Made by a program: the position numbers and the translations under genes | Shown here: piece after piece, positions 32,895 through 42,231 of the stretch | Layout: each line of letters starts with the position of its first letter | Position numbering within the stretch: the stretch's first letter is position 1 | Assembly (NCBI RefSeq): GCF_000403355.2 | Contig: NZ_KE159646.1 | Span: 1,973,561 to 2,037,560 of the forward strand | From: Adlercreutzia caecimuris B7 | Lineage (GTDB): Bacteria; Actinomycetota; Coriobacteriia; Coriobacteriales; Eggerthellaceae | Reading direction: 5' to 3' | Length of the DNA: 64,000 nt | Notes under the pieces: generated by a model | What the model saw: the letters and a program-made list of their open reading frames with translations, nothing else | The model's database searches: none | What the model was told of the DNA's origin: nothing

Positions 32895-34268
32895 CTACTT
32901 CACCGTGATCTTGCACTTATAGGTCTTGCCGCCCACCTTTGCGGAGATTTTGGCCGTGCCCTTCTTCTTGGCCGTCACCTTGCCCTTGCTGTTCACCTTA
33001 GCCACTTTTTTGTTAGACGACGACCACTTCACCTTCCCCTTCGCCCACTGCATCTTCAGCTGGATGGTGTGGTTGGCGCCTTTCTTCTTCGTGAGCGTGG
33101 CCTTCGTCATGTTCAGCGCCGGCTCCGCGCAGGGGCGGCCGATGAACTTCACATAGGTGCCTGTAGGATCTTCCGGGTAATTCCGCAGGTAGATGTCGTG
33201 CTTCTTGCCGCCGCCGGTTGAGAGCACCATGCCCGCGCCCACATACAAGGTGGCATGATCGATATTGCGGTAGCGCTTGTTCACCCCTGCGTAGTTTGTC
33301 TGCGTGTACACCGTGTCGCCGGCCAGCAGCCGCGATGCCGGAACGCCCTTCTTCGCCACGCACTTTTTCTGTCCGTTCAGCCACTTTGCCTGATCAGCCG
33401 CCGGAAGCGCCCAGCTTTTCGCCGAAGTGCCTCCCAGCGCAAAAATCTTGCGCTTCAGAGACGTGTCCCAAAAGCAGCGAGACACAAACGAGCTGCAGTC
33501 ACGATAGTTCTTGGCCATACGCTTGGCCTGGCTGTACGTTATTTTCGCATTCGCATCGGCAAAGCCGTTCTTCACCGCCTTGTAGGCCTTCTTGTACGTG
33601 CAGTCCACGGGAATGACCACGTCAACAGGGCCGAATGTGCCGCGCACCTCGCAGGCGCCCAAGCCCTTGTAGCTTATCTTTCCCCGCGCGCTTACCTTCG
33701 CCACCGCCGTATTCGAGCTCTTCCACGTACCCTTCGGCAGACCGCTCACCTTGGGGGTGGCGGTAAGACCCGGGTACAAGACGTAATTGAAACCGGTGAA
33801 GGAGCGTTTTCCCAGATCAATATCGAATACGCGCACGTTCAACGTGCCGGATACCACCGTGCCGTCGTCGCACGGCGCCTGATAGCTGATCGTGGTGGTT
33901 CCCACCGCGCAGGCCGTGATCACGAGGGAGGCGCTCGTGGAATACCACCACGGGCTCCGTACGGCGACCGTGGCCACAGCGGGATTGCTGGATACGGCCG
34001 TTACGTCGCCATCGACCTGTCGATCCCCGACATCCAGGGAAACCTCGTAGAGCCCCGAATCGCCGCGAATCACATACACCGTACCCGAAGCAGCGTCTTG
34101 CGTGTAGTAGGACTCGCCCAGAAGCTGCATGGCCGCATCATCCGCAACGGCATAGGCTTGCTGGGCGAAAGCGCCCATGGCCGCCACAATGGCGAGCATG
34201 ATGCCGGCAAGGGCAAACGCGACGGCACAGGTATTCCCGAAAGGCAGACGAGTTCGAATAGGCTGCAT
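32895..34268 (-). CDS. Secreted NlpC/P60-like protein with bacterial Ig-like domains
   Basis: 457 residues from ATG 34268 (GGGGGA upstream). A signal peptide (hydrophobic 17-36, cleavage after AYA at 38-40) is followed by two Ig-like (Big2) regions at about 55-145 and 150-222 with SSNPAVATV and SSNTAVAKV. A cysteine-peptidase domain at 235-375 has C258 in YRDCSSFVS and H338 in DHATLYVG. A third Big2 copy (385-457, SSNKKVAKV) is very lysine-rich. Likely a cell-wall-associated peptidoglycan endopeptidase; the basic tail could hold it to the wall. Confidence 0.8.
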   Translation of the reverse strand: MQPIRTRLPFGNTCAVAFALAGIMLAIVAAMGAFAQQAYAVADDAAMQLLGESYYTQDAASGTVYVIRGDSGLYEVSLDVGDRQVDGDVTAVSSNPAVATVAVRSPWWYSTSASLVITACAVGTTTISYQAPCDDGTVVSGTLNVRVFDIDLGKRSFTGFNYVLYPGLTATPKVSGLPKGTWKSSNTAVAKVSARGKISYKGLGACEVRGTFGPVDVVIPVDCTYKKAYKAVKNGFADANAKITYSQAKRMAKNYRDCSSFVSRCFWDTSLKRKIFALGGTSAKSWALPAADQAKWLNGQKKCVAKKGVPASRLLAGDTVYTQTNYAGVNKRYRNIDHATLYVGAGMVLSTGGGKKHDIYLRNYPEDPTGTYVKFIGRPCAEPALNMTKATLTKKKGANHTIQLKMQWAKGKVKWSSSNKKVAKVNSKGKVTAKKKGTAKISAKVGGKTYKCKITVK

Positions 34269-34453
34269 GTCTTCCCCCTTCTCATTGGTTGACATGCATT
34301 CTACCTGACCGGAAGCGACTCATCCAGAACTGAACGAGCCAGCGGCGCCTCCCTGCCCCAATACCGTGAGGGCGGCCCCTTCCCGAAGCCGCCCCCACTC
34401 TCAGATGACGTTTCCCTCGCCCTTCAGGGCGCCTCCCTCTCTGGCGCGACGCG

Positions 34454-35614
34454 CTACTTCCCCAGCAGTTTCTGGCAGAGCACTGCAAACGCGCACACGC
34501 CCAGGGCGAAGATGCCCACGGTCAGCACGACCTCCGGCACCGTGGGGGCATACACGCCCATGATCGCCCACATATCGGCAGCACCCCCGGTCTGGGCCGC
34601 CGCGCTGCCAAGGGTGATGCCCGGGCCGCCGACGATGTTGGGCGTGGCGAACCCGGTGAACATGAGCCAGCAGCGCTTGCAGAACACGCCGGCCACCACG
34701 AGCACAGCCGCCACGCCCACGATCTTCATGTTGCGGCGGTTCTTCGCGAACACCAAGAGGCAGAAGGGAATCACCAGGCCGCACACCACTTCGAACCAGA
34801 AGAAGGGAGCCGTGCCGCCGAACAGCAGCGTGTTCACCACGGCCAGGCCGCCCTCGGTGCCGTTGTAAGCCGTTGTGAGTATCTCGCAGCCGATGAAGTA
34901 GGCGTCCACGGCGATGCAGGTGCACAAAAGCCCCGCCAGACTCGTGATCAGCTCGTTGGGCGTCTGGAACACGCCGCGCGCCCGGAGGCCGAACAGGGCA
35001 AGCACCAGCAGAGCCAGGCCAGAGTCCAAAGCCGAGGCCACGAAGATGGGCGCCAAAATGGCAGTGTGCCAGGCCTCGCGGGCAATTTCCAAGCCGAAGA
35101 TCCACGCGGTCACGGAGTGCACGAGGATGGCCACCGGCAGCGCGAAGCGCGACACCACCGCCACCTTCGCCGGATCGGCCTTCGCCGAGCACATAAAGTA
35201 CAGGTACACCAGATTAATGACCAGGTACAGCGTGATAACGATCATGTCCCAGGCCAGAGGCGACATGAAGTTCAGCCCCGTCACCATGCGCCAGATGCGC
35301 TGGATACCGCCGAGGTCCACGAGCACGCAGACTCCCGCACAGCAGATGCACACGAGCGACAGGATGACAGCCGGCAGCGCCACGGCCTTGTACTTCTTAA
35401 TGCCGAAGATGGAGGCCGACGAGGCCACAATGAGGCCGCCGGCGGACAAGCCGACGAAGAACATGAAGCAGGTGAGGTAGAGCCCCCAGCTCGTGGAGTT
35501 GTTCATGCCGGTTATGCCGAGCCCGAACATCAGCTGGTAGACGTACACGCCGGCGCCCACGAGGGCCAGCACGCCCGACCCGACGACAAGCGGGTTTTTC
35601 ATCAACGAAGTCAT
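34454..35614 (-). CDS. NrfD/DmsC-type membrane anchor subunit
   Basis: 386 residues with about 10 membrane helices, typical of the NrfD/PsrC family. It anchors the molybdoenzyme pair and exchanges electrons with the quinone pool. It is the last gene of the operon, 12 bases after the ferredoxin-type subunit. The conserved NNSTSWGLYLTCFMFFVGLS loop lies between the first two helices. Confidence 0.85.
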   Translation of the reverse strand: MTSLMKNPLVVGSGVLALVGAGVYVYQLMFGLGITGMNNSTSWGLYLTCFMFFVGLSAGGLIVASSASIFGIKKYKAVALPAVILSLVCICCAGVCVLVDLGGIQRIWRMVTGLNFMSPLAWDMIVITLYLVINLVYLYFMCSAKADPAKVAVVSRFALPVAILVHSVTAWIFGLEIAREAWHTAILAPIFVASALDSGLALLVLALFGLRARGVFQTPNELITSLAGLLCTCIAVDAYFIGCEILTTAYNGTEGGLAVVNTLLFGGTAPFFWFEVVCGLVIPFCLLVFAKNRRNMKIVGVAAVLVVAGVFCKRCWLMFTGFATPNIVGGPGITLGSAAAQTGGAADMWAIMGVYAPTVPEVVLTVGIFALGVCAFAVLCQKLLGK

Positions 35615-35626
35615 AGCGCAATCCCC

Positions 35627-36244
35627 CTAGCGAACGTAGAAAACCTGCGGGCGCGTGCCCTTATCTTCCAGCAGAACCTCGGCGCTGCCCTCGCGGCGCA
35701 GGCGCGACACGGCGGAATCTGGATCGTCCAGATCGCCGAAGATGCGCGCATCGCCGGGGCAGCAGTGCACGCACATGGGCACCTCGCCCTCGTCGGTGCG
35801 CTCCTTGCACAGGGTGCACTTCTCCATCACGCCGCGGCTGCGCTCGGGCACCCGCGCATCCCCATAGGCAGCCCCCGTGGCACGCACGGGCTCGTTCCAG
35901 TTGAACGTGCGGGCGTTGTAGGGGCAGGCGGCCATGCACATACGGCAGCCGATGCACTTGTCGTAGTCGATCTCCACGCGGCCCATATCATCCTTGTAGG
36001 TGGCGCCGGTGGGGCACACCCGCTCGCAAGCCGGGTTCTCGCAATGCTGGCACGCCAGGGGCAGGTAGGTGCGCGTGAGGTGCGGGTAGACGCCCTCGGC
36101 GCCGTCGAACTGCTCGCAGCCCTCGGTCAGCACCCGGTTCCACAGCATTCCGTCGGGCACGTTGTTCTGCATCTTGCAGGCCACCGCACAGGTGTTGCAA
36201 CCAATGCAGCGGCGCAGGTTGATGCCGATGGCAAGCTTCGTCAT
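35627..36244 (-). CDS. Four-cluster ferredoxin subunit (DmsB type)
   Basis: 205 residues with four cysteine groups: CIGCNTCAVAC, CQHCENPACERVCP, CIGCRMCMAACP and CTLCKERTDEG...CVHCCP. Each binds a 4Fe-4S cluster. It carries electrons between the membrane subunit and the molybdenum subunit. It has no Tat signal and would be exported with the catalytic subunit. It follows the molybdenum subunit gene by two bases. Confidence 0.92.
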   Translation of the reverse strand: MTKLAIGINLRRCIGCNTCAVACKMQNNVPDGMLWNRVLTEGCEQFDGAEGVYPHLTRTYLPLACQHCENPACERVCPTGATYKDDMGRVEIDYDKCIGCRMCMAACPYNARTFNWNEPVRATGAAYGDARVPERSRGVMEKCTLCKERTDEGEVPMCVHCCPGDARIFGDLDDPDSAVSRLRREGSAEVLLEDKGTRPQVFYVR

Positions 36245-36246
36245 GG

Positions 36247-38649
36247 CTACTCACCAGCTTTCTTGATCTCGATGAGCGTATCGTTGTAGGGAATCATGGG
36301 GCCGAAGGGCAGCGCGTAACCGCGCTCGTTCAGCGTATCGTTGGACACCGCCTGCATAATGGTGCCGTCCAGGTACTGGCGGTAGGTGCTCTCCACCATG
36401 AAGGCGCTTTCGGGGCGCACCGACTCGTTCAGTCGCAGCACGGTGCGGAAGGAACCGCGGTCGTTGAACACCTCCACCGCATCGCCGTCCTCCAGACCGC
36501 GGGCGGCGGCATCCACCGGGTTCAGCTCGATATGGGGCTCGCTCACCTCCTGAATCCACTTCGCACCCGAGTAGGCCGAGTGCACGCGGAAACGGGAGCG
36601 GGCCTGGTTGAACTGCAGCGGGTACTTCTCACGCAGCGGGTTTTCCGGATAGGCCTCGCACGGCTGCTCCCAAGCGGGGAACGCCTGGCCGAATTGCAGC
36701 AGCGCCTCGTAGTAGGGCTCCTGCTTGCCCGATGCCGTTCCGTAGGTGAAGCCCACCTCGGGCGCAATGAGGTCCTCCGACCCGATGAGGCGCAAAGCGC
36801 CCCCGGCTTCCTGGAGCTTCTCCAAGGTGAAGCCGGCCACCTGCGGGTCGTCGGTAGTCAAAAGCGCCCGCGCGTACTCCTCGCCGTCGGCCGGGAACAC
36901 GTCTCCCAGTCCCATGGCCTCGGCGATGCCCTTCTCGATGTAGAAGTCCGACTTGCTCTCGAACAGCGGATCGAGCACCTTCAGGTTGGCCAGAATATGG
37001 GCGTTGGCGCACTTGATGCCGCCCACGGCGTCGGCGCACTCGAACTTGCTGCACGAGGGCAGCACCAGATCGACGAAGTCGGTCACCGAGCTGTGGTAGA
37101 TGTCGGCCAGGCACACGAAGTCGAGCGAGTCGATCCACTCCAGGGTCTTGTTCCAGTTCGCGGCCTTCTGGGTGGGAATGTCGCCGAAGAACATCGCGCC
37201 GTGGATGGTATCGCCCTTGACCACATCGTAGAAGCCCTGGGGGCTGGGCGCCGGCGCCATGCCCTCGGGAAGCGGCCAGGCACCCAGGTGCGCCTCGTAG
37301 GGCGTCACGTGGTAGCCGTAGATGCCGCAGCCGGTGCCGCGCTTGCCGTAGTTGCCCGTGAGCGAGGCGATGAGCGCGTAGCAATGGCCGGCGACGTCGT
37401 TGTTGCCGAACTTGTCGATGCCACCCACGCCGTTATCGATGATGGAGGGACCGGCCGCGTACTGGGTGGCCACGTCGGCCACGAGATCGGCGGGAATGTC
37501 GCAGGTGGCGGCGGTCCATTCCAAGGTGTAGGGCTCCATGTCCTTCCGCAGGCGCGTGAACTGGGTGAGGTAGCGCGTGCCGTTAACGGTGAACTCGCCT
37601 TCCAGGGCGGCAGCGACGCCCGCGGTCTCCTGGGGCACCGCCGCGTTCGCGTTCTTGTCCCACACGTAGAAGGTCTTCAACTCCACCGGCTCGCCGGTCT
37701 CGGGATCGGTGCCCGGCGTCACGTCCACCAGGCACGCGCCCGTTTCCGCATCGATGAGGAACGGCAGCGACGTGTGGGCGAGCACGTGCTCGCGATCGAA
37801 CAGGTCCTCGTCCAGGATGTACTTCGTCATGCCAAGGAAGAACGCCGGGTCGGTGCCGGCCCGCAGGTTCACCCACTGGTCGGCCTTGCCCGCCGTGGGG
37901 CTGAAGCGCGGGTCCAGGCAGATGAACTTCGTGCCCGCCTCCTGCGCGTCCAGCATACCGCGCGACCAGGTGAGGCTCGTCTCCACCAGGTTCGTGTTGG
38001 CCAGAATGACCACGGCGGCCTCCGGCCACTCCCAGATGGTGTTCTGCGCGAACATGCCGATCCAGGGCGAGAAGGCCATGATCTGCCCGTTGCCCTGGCC
38101 CATGTCGTAGCCGTTCATGCCGCCGGCCTGGGCCCCCAGCACGCTGGCCAGAAGCGGTGGGAAGCGCTGCGAGGCCTCGGTGGAGAACTGGATCCACAGG
38201 GCATCCTTGCCGTATTTGTCCTGGATGGCCTTGAAGTTCTCGGCGATCATCTGGAAGGCCTCCTCCCAGCTGATGGCCTCGAACTCGCCGCTGCCCCGCT
38301 CGCCCACGCGCTTCATGGGGCGCTGGATGCGCGCCTCGCCGTAGATGTTCTGCACCTCGGAAAGGCCCTTCAGGCACACGTTCTGGAAACGATGGTCCTC
38401 GTTGGGCCGCGGCTGGATCATCGCGAGCCGCCCGTCGCGCACGGTGCACTGCAGCATGCAATTGCACAGGCAGTGCTCGTTGTGGTAGGTGAAGGCCTGC
38501 GTCTCGCCCGCCGATCCCGCGGCCGGCGAGCCAGCTGCCTCGGCGATGCCCGCCAAACTCGCGCCCGTGAAGCCGACCGCACCGACGGCAGCGGCGGTTT
38601 TCAGGAAACTGCGGCGGCTGAGCACGCCGCTCCTCGGTTTCTGCTCCAT
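36247..38649 (-). CDS. Tat-exported molybdopterin oxidoreductase (DmsA family)
   Basis: 800 residues. The Tat signal is SRRSFLK (11-17) with a hydrophobic stretch to about 38. A 4Fe-4S site is formed by C60, C64, C68 and C92 in the CxxNCxxxC...C pattern, with an extra Cys at 62. The remaining domains follow the DMSO reductase order to the C-terminal cofactor-binding barrel (HIELNPVDAAARGLEDGDAV). The substrate could be a sulfoxide, N-oxide, polysulfide or an organic hydroxyl; it cannot be read from sequence. First gene of a three-gene respiratory operon divergent from a TetR gene. Confidence 0.9.
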   Translation of the reverse strand: MEQKPRSGVLSRRSFLKTAAAVGAVGFTGASLAGIAEAAGSPAAGSAGETQAFTYHNEHCLCNCMLQCTVRDGRLAMIQPRPNEDHRFQNVCLKGLSEVQNIYGEARIQRPMKRVGERGSGEFEAISWEEAFQMIAENFKAIQDKYGKDALWIQFSTEASQRFPPLLASVLGAQAGGMNGYDMGQGNGQIMAFSPWIGMFAQNTIWEWPEAAVVILANTNLVETSLTWSRGMLDAQEAGTKFICLDPRFSPTAGKADQWVNLRAGTDPAFFLGMTKYILDEDLFDREHVLAHTSLPFLIDAETGACLVDVTPGTDPETGEPVELKTFYVWDKNANAAVPQETAGVAAALEGEFTVNGTRYLTQFTRLRKDMEPYTLEWTAATCDIPADLVADVATQYAAGPSIIDNGVGGIDKFGNNDVAGHCYALIASLTGNYGKRGTGCGIYGYHVTPYEAHLGAWPLPEGMAPAPSPQGFYDVVKGDTIHGAMFFGDIPTQKAANWNKTLEWIDSLDFVCLADIYHSSVTDFVDLVLPSCSKFECADAVGGIKCANAHILANLKVLDPLFESKSDFYIEKGIAEAMGLGDVFPADGEEYARALLTTDDPQVAGFTLEKLQEAGGALRLIGSEDLIAPEVGFTYGTASGKQEPYYEALLQFGQAFPAWEQPCEAYPENPLREKYPLQFNQARSRFRVHSAYSGAKWIQEVSEPHIELNPVDAAARGLEDGDAVEVFNDRGSFRTVLRLNESVRPESAFMVESTYRQYLDGTIMQAVSNDTLNERGYALPFGPMIPYNDTLIEIKKAGE

Positions 38650-38773
38650 GGTATCCTCCTGCTCTTCTCGTACCCGTCTTTAGCCGCTCGCGCCTTCCCC
38701 AAGGCCAGCGGCGATTCCTGGGTGCAGTCTACGAAGCGTCAACAGGGAAATCACTGCCCATTTGAGAGAGAGC

Positions 38774-38839
38774 GGGGCTTATACCCCATTTTTGGAAATG
38801 TGGGCATTAACGAGATCGCCGAAACGGCGTTATACCCGC
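38774..38839. promoter_or_regulatory. Two related TATACCC boxes between molybdoenzyme operon and TetR gene
   Basis: GGGGCTTATACCCC (38774-38787) and GGCGTTATACCCGC (38826-38839) share the form GG-G-TTATACCC and are 52 bases apart, five turns of the helix. They lie between divergent genes and are likely binding sites of the TetR protein. Confidence 0.5.
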
Positions 38840-38884
38840 TAAGATACGAACAACGAGAAGAAGCAGGGCCGCGAGGAGGGGACG

Positions 38885-39481
38885 ATGGTCGATAGGAAAA
38901 GCGATCTGCGCGTCGTGCGCACGCGCAACGCCCTGCGCGGGGCCTTCGAGGAGCTGATCGCCGAAACGACCCTCGACAAGATCACCGTGAAGGCCCTCAC
39001 TGACCGCGCCGGCATCAACCGCAAGACCTTCTACCTGCACTACGAGACCATCGAGGCCTTCTACGACGAGATCATGAACGGCATCATGGACGAATTCTTC
39101 GCCTACTACGAGAAGACCCCCGACGATCCGTGGGATATGGACGGCCACGCCCGGCGGTTCTTCCGCTACCTGGCCGCCCAGCCGCCCATGATCGAGCGGC
39201 TCGTCTGCTCGCCGAGCTTCTACGACTTCGGCGAGCGCATCTACGCCACCCAGATGAACCGCTACCGCGCTTTCGCCGACGAGCTGTTCTGGCGCGAGGG
39301 CATCACGCCCGACCAGGAGGAGCTGGTCTGCGCCCTCATCCGCAACATGGCCCTGGAGTGCTATCGCGAATGGGTGCGCGCGGGGAAGGTGGTGCCCGTG
39401 GAAGATGCCGCCCAGCTGCTGGGGTCCATGACGCTCCACAGCGTGGAGCACTTGATGAGCCCGCGGCCCGAGGCATCCTAG
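38885..39481 (+). CDS. TetR-family regulator of the molybdoenzyme operon
   Basis: 198 residues. KITVKALTDRAGINRKTFYL then HYETIEAFYDEI is the TetR helix-turn-helix. The C-terminal part fits the TetR_C family seen with DhaS-like regulators. It is divergent from the DmsABC-type operon and most likely controls it. Its TAG shares the CTAG with the stop of the convergent SRAP gene. AGGAGGGG precedes the ATG. Confidence 0.88.
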   Translation: MVDRKSDLRVVRTRNALRGAFEELIAETTLDKITVKALTDRAGINRKTFYLHYETIEAFYDEIMNGIMDEFFAYYEKTPDDPWDMDGHARRFFRYLAAQPPMIERLVCSPSFYDFGERIYATQMNRYRAFADELFWREGITPDQEELVCALIRNMALECYREWVRAGKVVPVEDAAQLLGSMTLHSVEHLMSPRPEAS

Positions 39482-40167
39482 AACAGCGACAGCTGGTCGG
39501 GGTCGGCGGAACGCTTCGGGCGCTGTGCGGGCACGGGCTCCTCCGCGGATACAAGGGGAACGGGCGCGTGGCGGCCAAGCAGGGCGCGGGCATCAGCGGC
39601 GCCGTTCAGCCACACGAGTGCCTCCGGGGCCGTGAGCGACAGCGGCATGCGCGTGTGCACGGCGCCCACCACGGCATCGGGCTCGCAGGTCACCAGCACG
39701 AAGCGGTCGCCCAGGCGCAGGCCGGCTAGCAGCAGCGCCTCGCTTCCGCGGGCGGAAAACCGGTACTGGGGGCGCCGACCCGAGGGCGCGTCCACGTTCC
39801 GCGTCTCATAGAAGGCGTGCACCGGCACGATGCAGCGGGCCTGCTCCATGGCCTTATGCCACAGGCCCGAACCGCCCAGGGCCGACTCGATGCGCGCGTT
39901 GAATACGAGCCCTCGCTTCCAGGGTACTTCCACACCCCAGGCCAGATCGGCGCGCGCAAGTTCGTCGCCCTCCGCGATGATGACCGGGCTTTCCGCGCCC
40001 GGATAGCAGTCGATAGCCTCAAGCGGAATGTCGGCGGGGCGCCCGAACGACAGCGGAGGCACCGACGCCACGCCCGCCCCAAGCGCCGCCGCGCGGCGCA
40101 CCGCGTACAGCCAATCCACCACCGCATCGGCCTCTTCCCCGCTCACCATCTCAAACCGGTGGCACAC
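39478..40167 (-). CDS. SRAP (HMCES/YedK) family protein
   Basis: 229 residues. C2 right after the initiator Met is the catalytic cysteine that crosslinks to abasic sites in single-stranded DNA. NARIES, RCIVPVHAFYE and VHTRMPL carry the Asn, Glu and His of the active site. It protects abasic sites during replication. The usual FYEW is FYET here. The stop overlaps that of the TetR gene on the other strand. Confidence 0.9.
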   Translation of the reverse strand: MCHRFEMVSGEEADAVVDWLYAVRRAAALGAGVASVPPLSFGRPADIPLEAIDCYPGAESPVIIAEGDELARADLAWGVEVPWKRGLVFNARIESALGGSGLWHKAMEQARCIVPVHAFYETRNVDAPSGRRPQYRFSARGSEALLLAGLRLGDRFVLVTCEPDAVVGAVHTRMPLSLTAPEALVWLNGAADARALLGRHAPVPLVSAEEPVPAQRPKRSADPDQLSLF

Positions 40168-40196
40168 AAGCCCCCCCCCTCAGAACGCCGAACGAC

Positions 40197-41348
40197 CTAG
40201 ATGCCCCAGGCCTCCAATTGCGCAAGATTCGCCTCCTCTTCGCTCGGCTTCGCCATGTAGGCGCGCAGATACGGAACGCCGAATCGCACGAGGCCATAGC
40301 CTGCCGACACGATAATCCCCTTGTCGATCAGCGACTGCCGTGCAGGGGCGACCTGCTGGGCCGTCTTCCCCATATGCTCTGCCACCGAACCTGTCGAAGA
40401 CAAAAGGGAATTGTCTGCCACCTGGGCCATGGCCCTCAGATACGCGCGTTCTCTTTCACTCAGCTCGCCAAGAAGGGGCCGCAGGGCTCGACGCTCGTAG
40501 GAATCGAGAGCCGCAGGCGCCACCGCCTCTACGACCGCTTTGTCAACGACGATCTCCCTCGAATCCCGCCGCGCCACCTGCTCGATCAGCTGGTAGCCGA
40601 GTAATTGCATCATGTACGGATGGCCGCTGCTCAAATGCACGAGTCGCCCGAAGGCATCCTGGCGTACCTCCAGCCGCTCTATCTTGTCAAAGGAGGCACG
40701 GTACGCTTCCTGCACCTCTTCCACATCCAAAAGCCCCAGCGGTTCATGCACCGACTGTCGCATGAACGTGCAGCCATCTTGGTGAATGATCGCCTCGTAG
40801 GAGAAGGGAAGGCCTGCTACCGTGAGGATGACATCAAGGCCCTTGCGAGATGCCATTTGAAACGCCTCGCACAGACTCGCAACCTCTTCGCGAGGCACTT
40901 TTTGAATTTCATCAACGGAGACGAAGAGGCCCTTTTTCTCCTTCTCGGCCGCCTTCCGAAGCAGCGATGCGAGATCTGCCATCTCATAGCGCGTTGTGCG
41001 AGCAGTGCTCTTCCCCGAAACGCTGCCGCCCGATCCGAGCACCTTGACCTCCAGAGAGGGGGAAACGGTCTCGGTTACCTCATCATAGCCCGCAAGCTCA
41101 CGATGGAGCGCCTGGAGAGCCTGTTCAGCCCCGATGTCAATCGCCCTCCACCCGGAAGCAACAGCACGCATGGATAGCTGTTCCAGAAGAGCCGTCTTGC
41201 CACTGCCGCGCGTGCCGGTGAGGAACAGGGAACGATCGTCGCTGCCGCGCACCTCGAGCGCTCGATCGAAACGAGCCAGTAGCTCCTTGCGGCCGAAAAA
41301 CGAATCGGGCTTGCCCCCGAATACCGGCGTGAATGGATTGTCGATCAT
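40197..41348 (-). CDS. AAA-type ATPase with winged-helix C-terminus
   Basis: 383 residues from ATG 41348 (GCGAGG upstream). Walker A is GTRGSGKT (45-52) and Walker B is LFVSVDEIQKV. The opening MIDNPFTPVFGGKPDSFFGR is typical of STAND-like archaeal/bacterial AAA_16 or ORC-like ATPases. The end contains a DNA-binding-like helical domain (LLSSTGSVAEHMGKTAQQVA). The function is unknown and no nuclease or effector partner is adjacent. Confidence 0.78.
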   Translation of the reverse strand: MIDNPFTPVFGGKPDSFFGRKELLARFDRALEVRGSDDRSLFLTGTRGSGKTALLEQLSMRAVASGWRAIDIGAEQALQALHRELAGYDEVTETVSPSLEVKVLGSGGSVSGKSTARTTRYEMADLASLLRKAAEKEKKGLFVSVDEIQKVPREEVASLCEAFQMASRKGLDVILTVAGLPFSYEAIIHQDGCTFMRQSVHEPLGLLDVEEVQEAYRASFDKIERLEVRQDAFGRLVHLSSGHPYMMQLLGYQLIEQVARRDSREIVVDKAVVEAVAPAALDSYERRALRPLLGELSERERAYLRAMAQVADNSLLSSTGSVAEHMGKTAQQVAPARQSLIDKGIIVSAGYGLVRFGVPYLRAYMAKPSEEEANLAQLEAWGI

Positions 41349-41453
41349 CGAGTACCTCGCTTCGACCTCGCAGGATGGCCGTCGAGCGCTGGCCGTCCCT
41401 CTGAGAGCCATTCCAATTTTGTTCAGAGTATATCAGATATAGAATCTGGTCAA

Positions 41454-41470
41454 ACTATACTAAATATAGT
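41454..41470. promoter_or_regulatory. AT-rich dyad in a divergent promoter
   Basis: ACTATA-CTAAA-TATAGT within a very AT-rich stretch (41412-41490) between the ATPase gene and the ArsC-like gene. It supplies -10-like words on both strands. Confidence 0.4.
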
Positions 41471-41538
41471 AAGTATAATTGTAATCCAGAATATATCGAC
41501 TCCGTCTCCCATGGCGCACAAGAAAGCGAGGTCTCCCC

Positions 41539-41904
41539 ATGGCCGATACCGTTCTGTTCCTGGAATATCCCAAGTGCTCTACCTGCCAGAAGGCGAAGAA
41601 GTGGCTCGATGCGCAGGGCGTGACTTACACCGACCGCGACATCGTGACCGATAGCCCCACCGCCGACGAGCTGCGGCAATGGCACGAGCGCAGCGGGCTG
41701 CCGCTGAAGCGCTTCTTCAACACGAGCGGCATGCTCTACCGCGAGATGGAGCTGTCGAAGAAGCTGCCCGACCTGTCCGAGAAGGAACAATACGCCCTGC
41801 TCGCCACCAACGGCATGCTCGTGAAGCGCCCGCTGCTGGTAACCGCCGCCACCGCCATCCCCGGCTTCAAGGAAGCCGCCTGGGAGGAGGCGCTGGGACA
41901 GTAG
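41539..41904 (+). CDS. ArsC/Spx-family thioredoxin-fold protein
   Basis: 121 residues. The active site is CSTCQKAKKWL (C14, C17), and ATNGMLVKRPLLV matches the ArsC family C-terminal signature. YffB/YusI-like members are common and are not proven arsenate reductases. No arsenic resistance genes are nearby, so a redox role is more likely. Confidence 0.87.
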   Translation: MADTVLFLEYPKCSTCQKAKKWLDAQGVTYTDRDIVTDSPTADELRQWHERSGLPLKRFFNTSGMLYREMELSKKLPDLSEKEQYALLATNGMLVKRPLLVTAATAIPGFKEAAWEEALGQ

Positions 41905-41910
41905 AATCGT

Positions 41911-41944
41911 GCGAGGGGCGCCCCTCAGGCGGCGCGCCCCTCGC
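41911..41944 (+). terminator. GC-rich hairpin after the ArsC-like gene
   Basis: GCGAGGGGCGC (41911-41921) pairs perfectly with GCGCCCCTCGC (41934-41944). There is no T-tract, so the strength is uncertain. Confidence 0.5.
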
Positions 41945-42003
41945 GAGCTCCCATCCGGTTCGGGCACAGCATCCGCTAGAGCAGCGTCTACCAGCGGCTG
42001 TGG

Positions 42004-42231
42004 CTAGGAAATCACCGGCGGCTCGGGAATGCCGCAGGTGTCGCTGGGCATCCCGGGGAAACTCAGCAGGTCCACCACGGCCTGCCAGCTGGGATTCTCG
42101 AGGCCGGCCACGATGGAGCCGATGATCGCCATGCCCACCGCGAGGATGATGAACCCCACGGCGATGCAGGCCACCGCCACCAGGTGGACGTTCTTCCAGG
42201 TGAGCCAAGGGAGCTTCTCGCTAAGATTCAT
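42004..42231 (-). CDS. Small single-helix membrane protein in PadR operon
   Basis: 75 residues with one hydrophobic segment (VAVACIAVGFIILAVGMAII). It overlaps the end of the DUF1700 gene by 11 bases, so it is coupled to it. Unknown function; position suggests it belongs to the same envelope module. Confidence 0.6.
   Translation of the reverse strand: MNLSEKLPWLTWKNVHLVAVACIAVGFIILAVGMAIIGSIVAGLENPSWQAVVDLLSFPGMPSDTCGIPEPPVIS

Noticed and set aside
36532-38895. A 787-codon open frame on the plus strand
   Set aside because: It lies opposite the molybdoenzyme gene, is rich in Arg, Gly and His, and has no family motif. It is a by-product of high GC.
41539-41904. Naming the ArsC-fold protein an arsenate reductase
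   Set aside because: The family includes Spx and YffB-like proteins and no arsenic genes are nearby.
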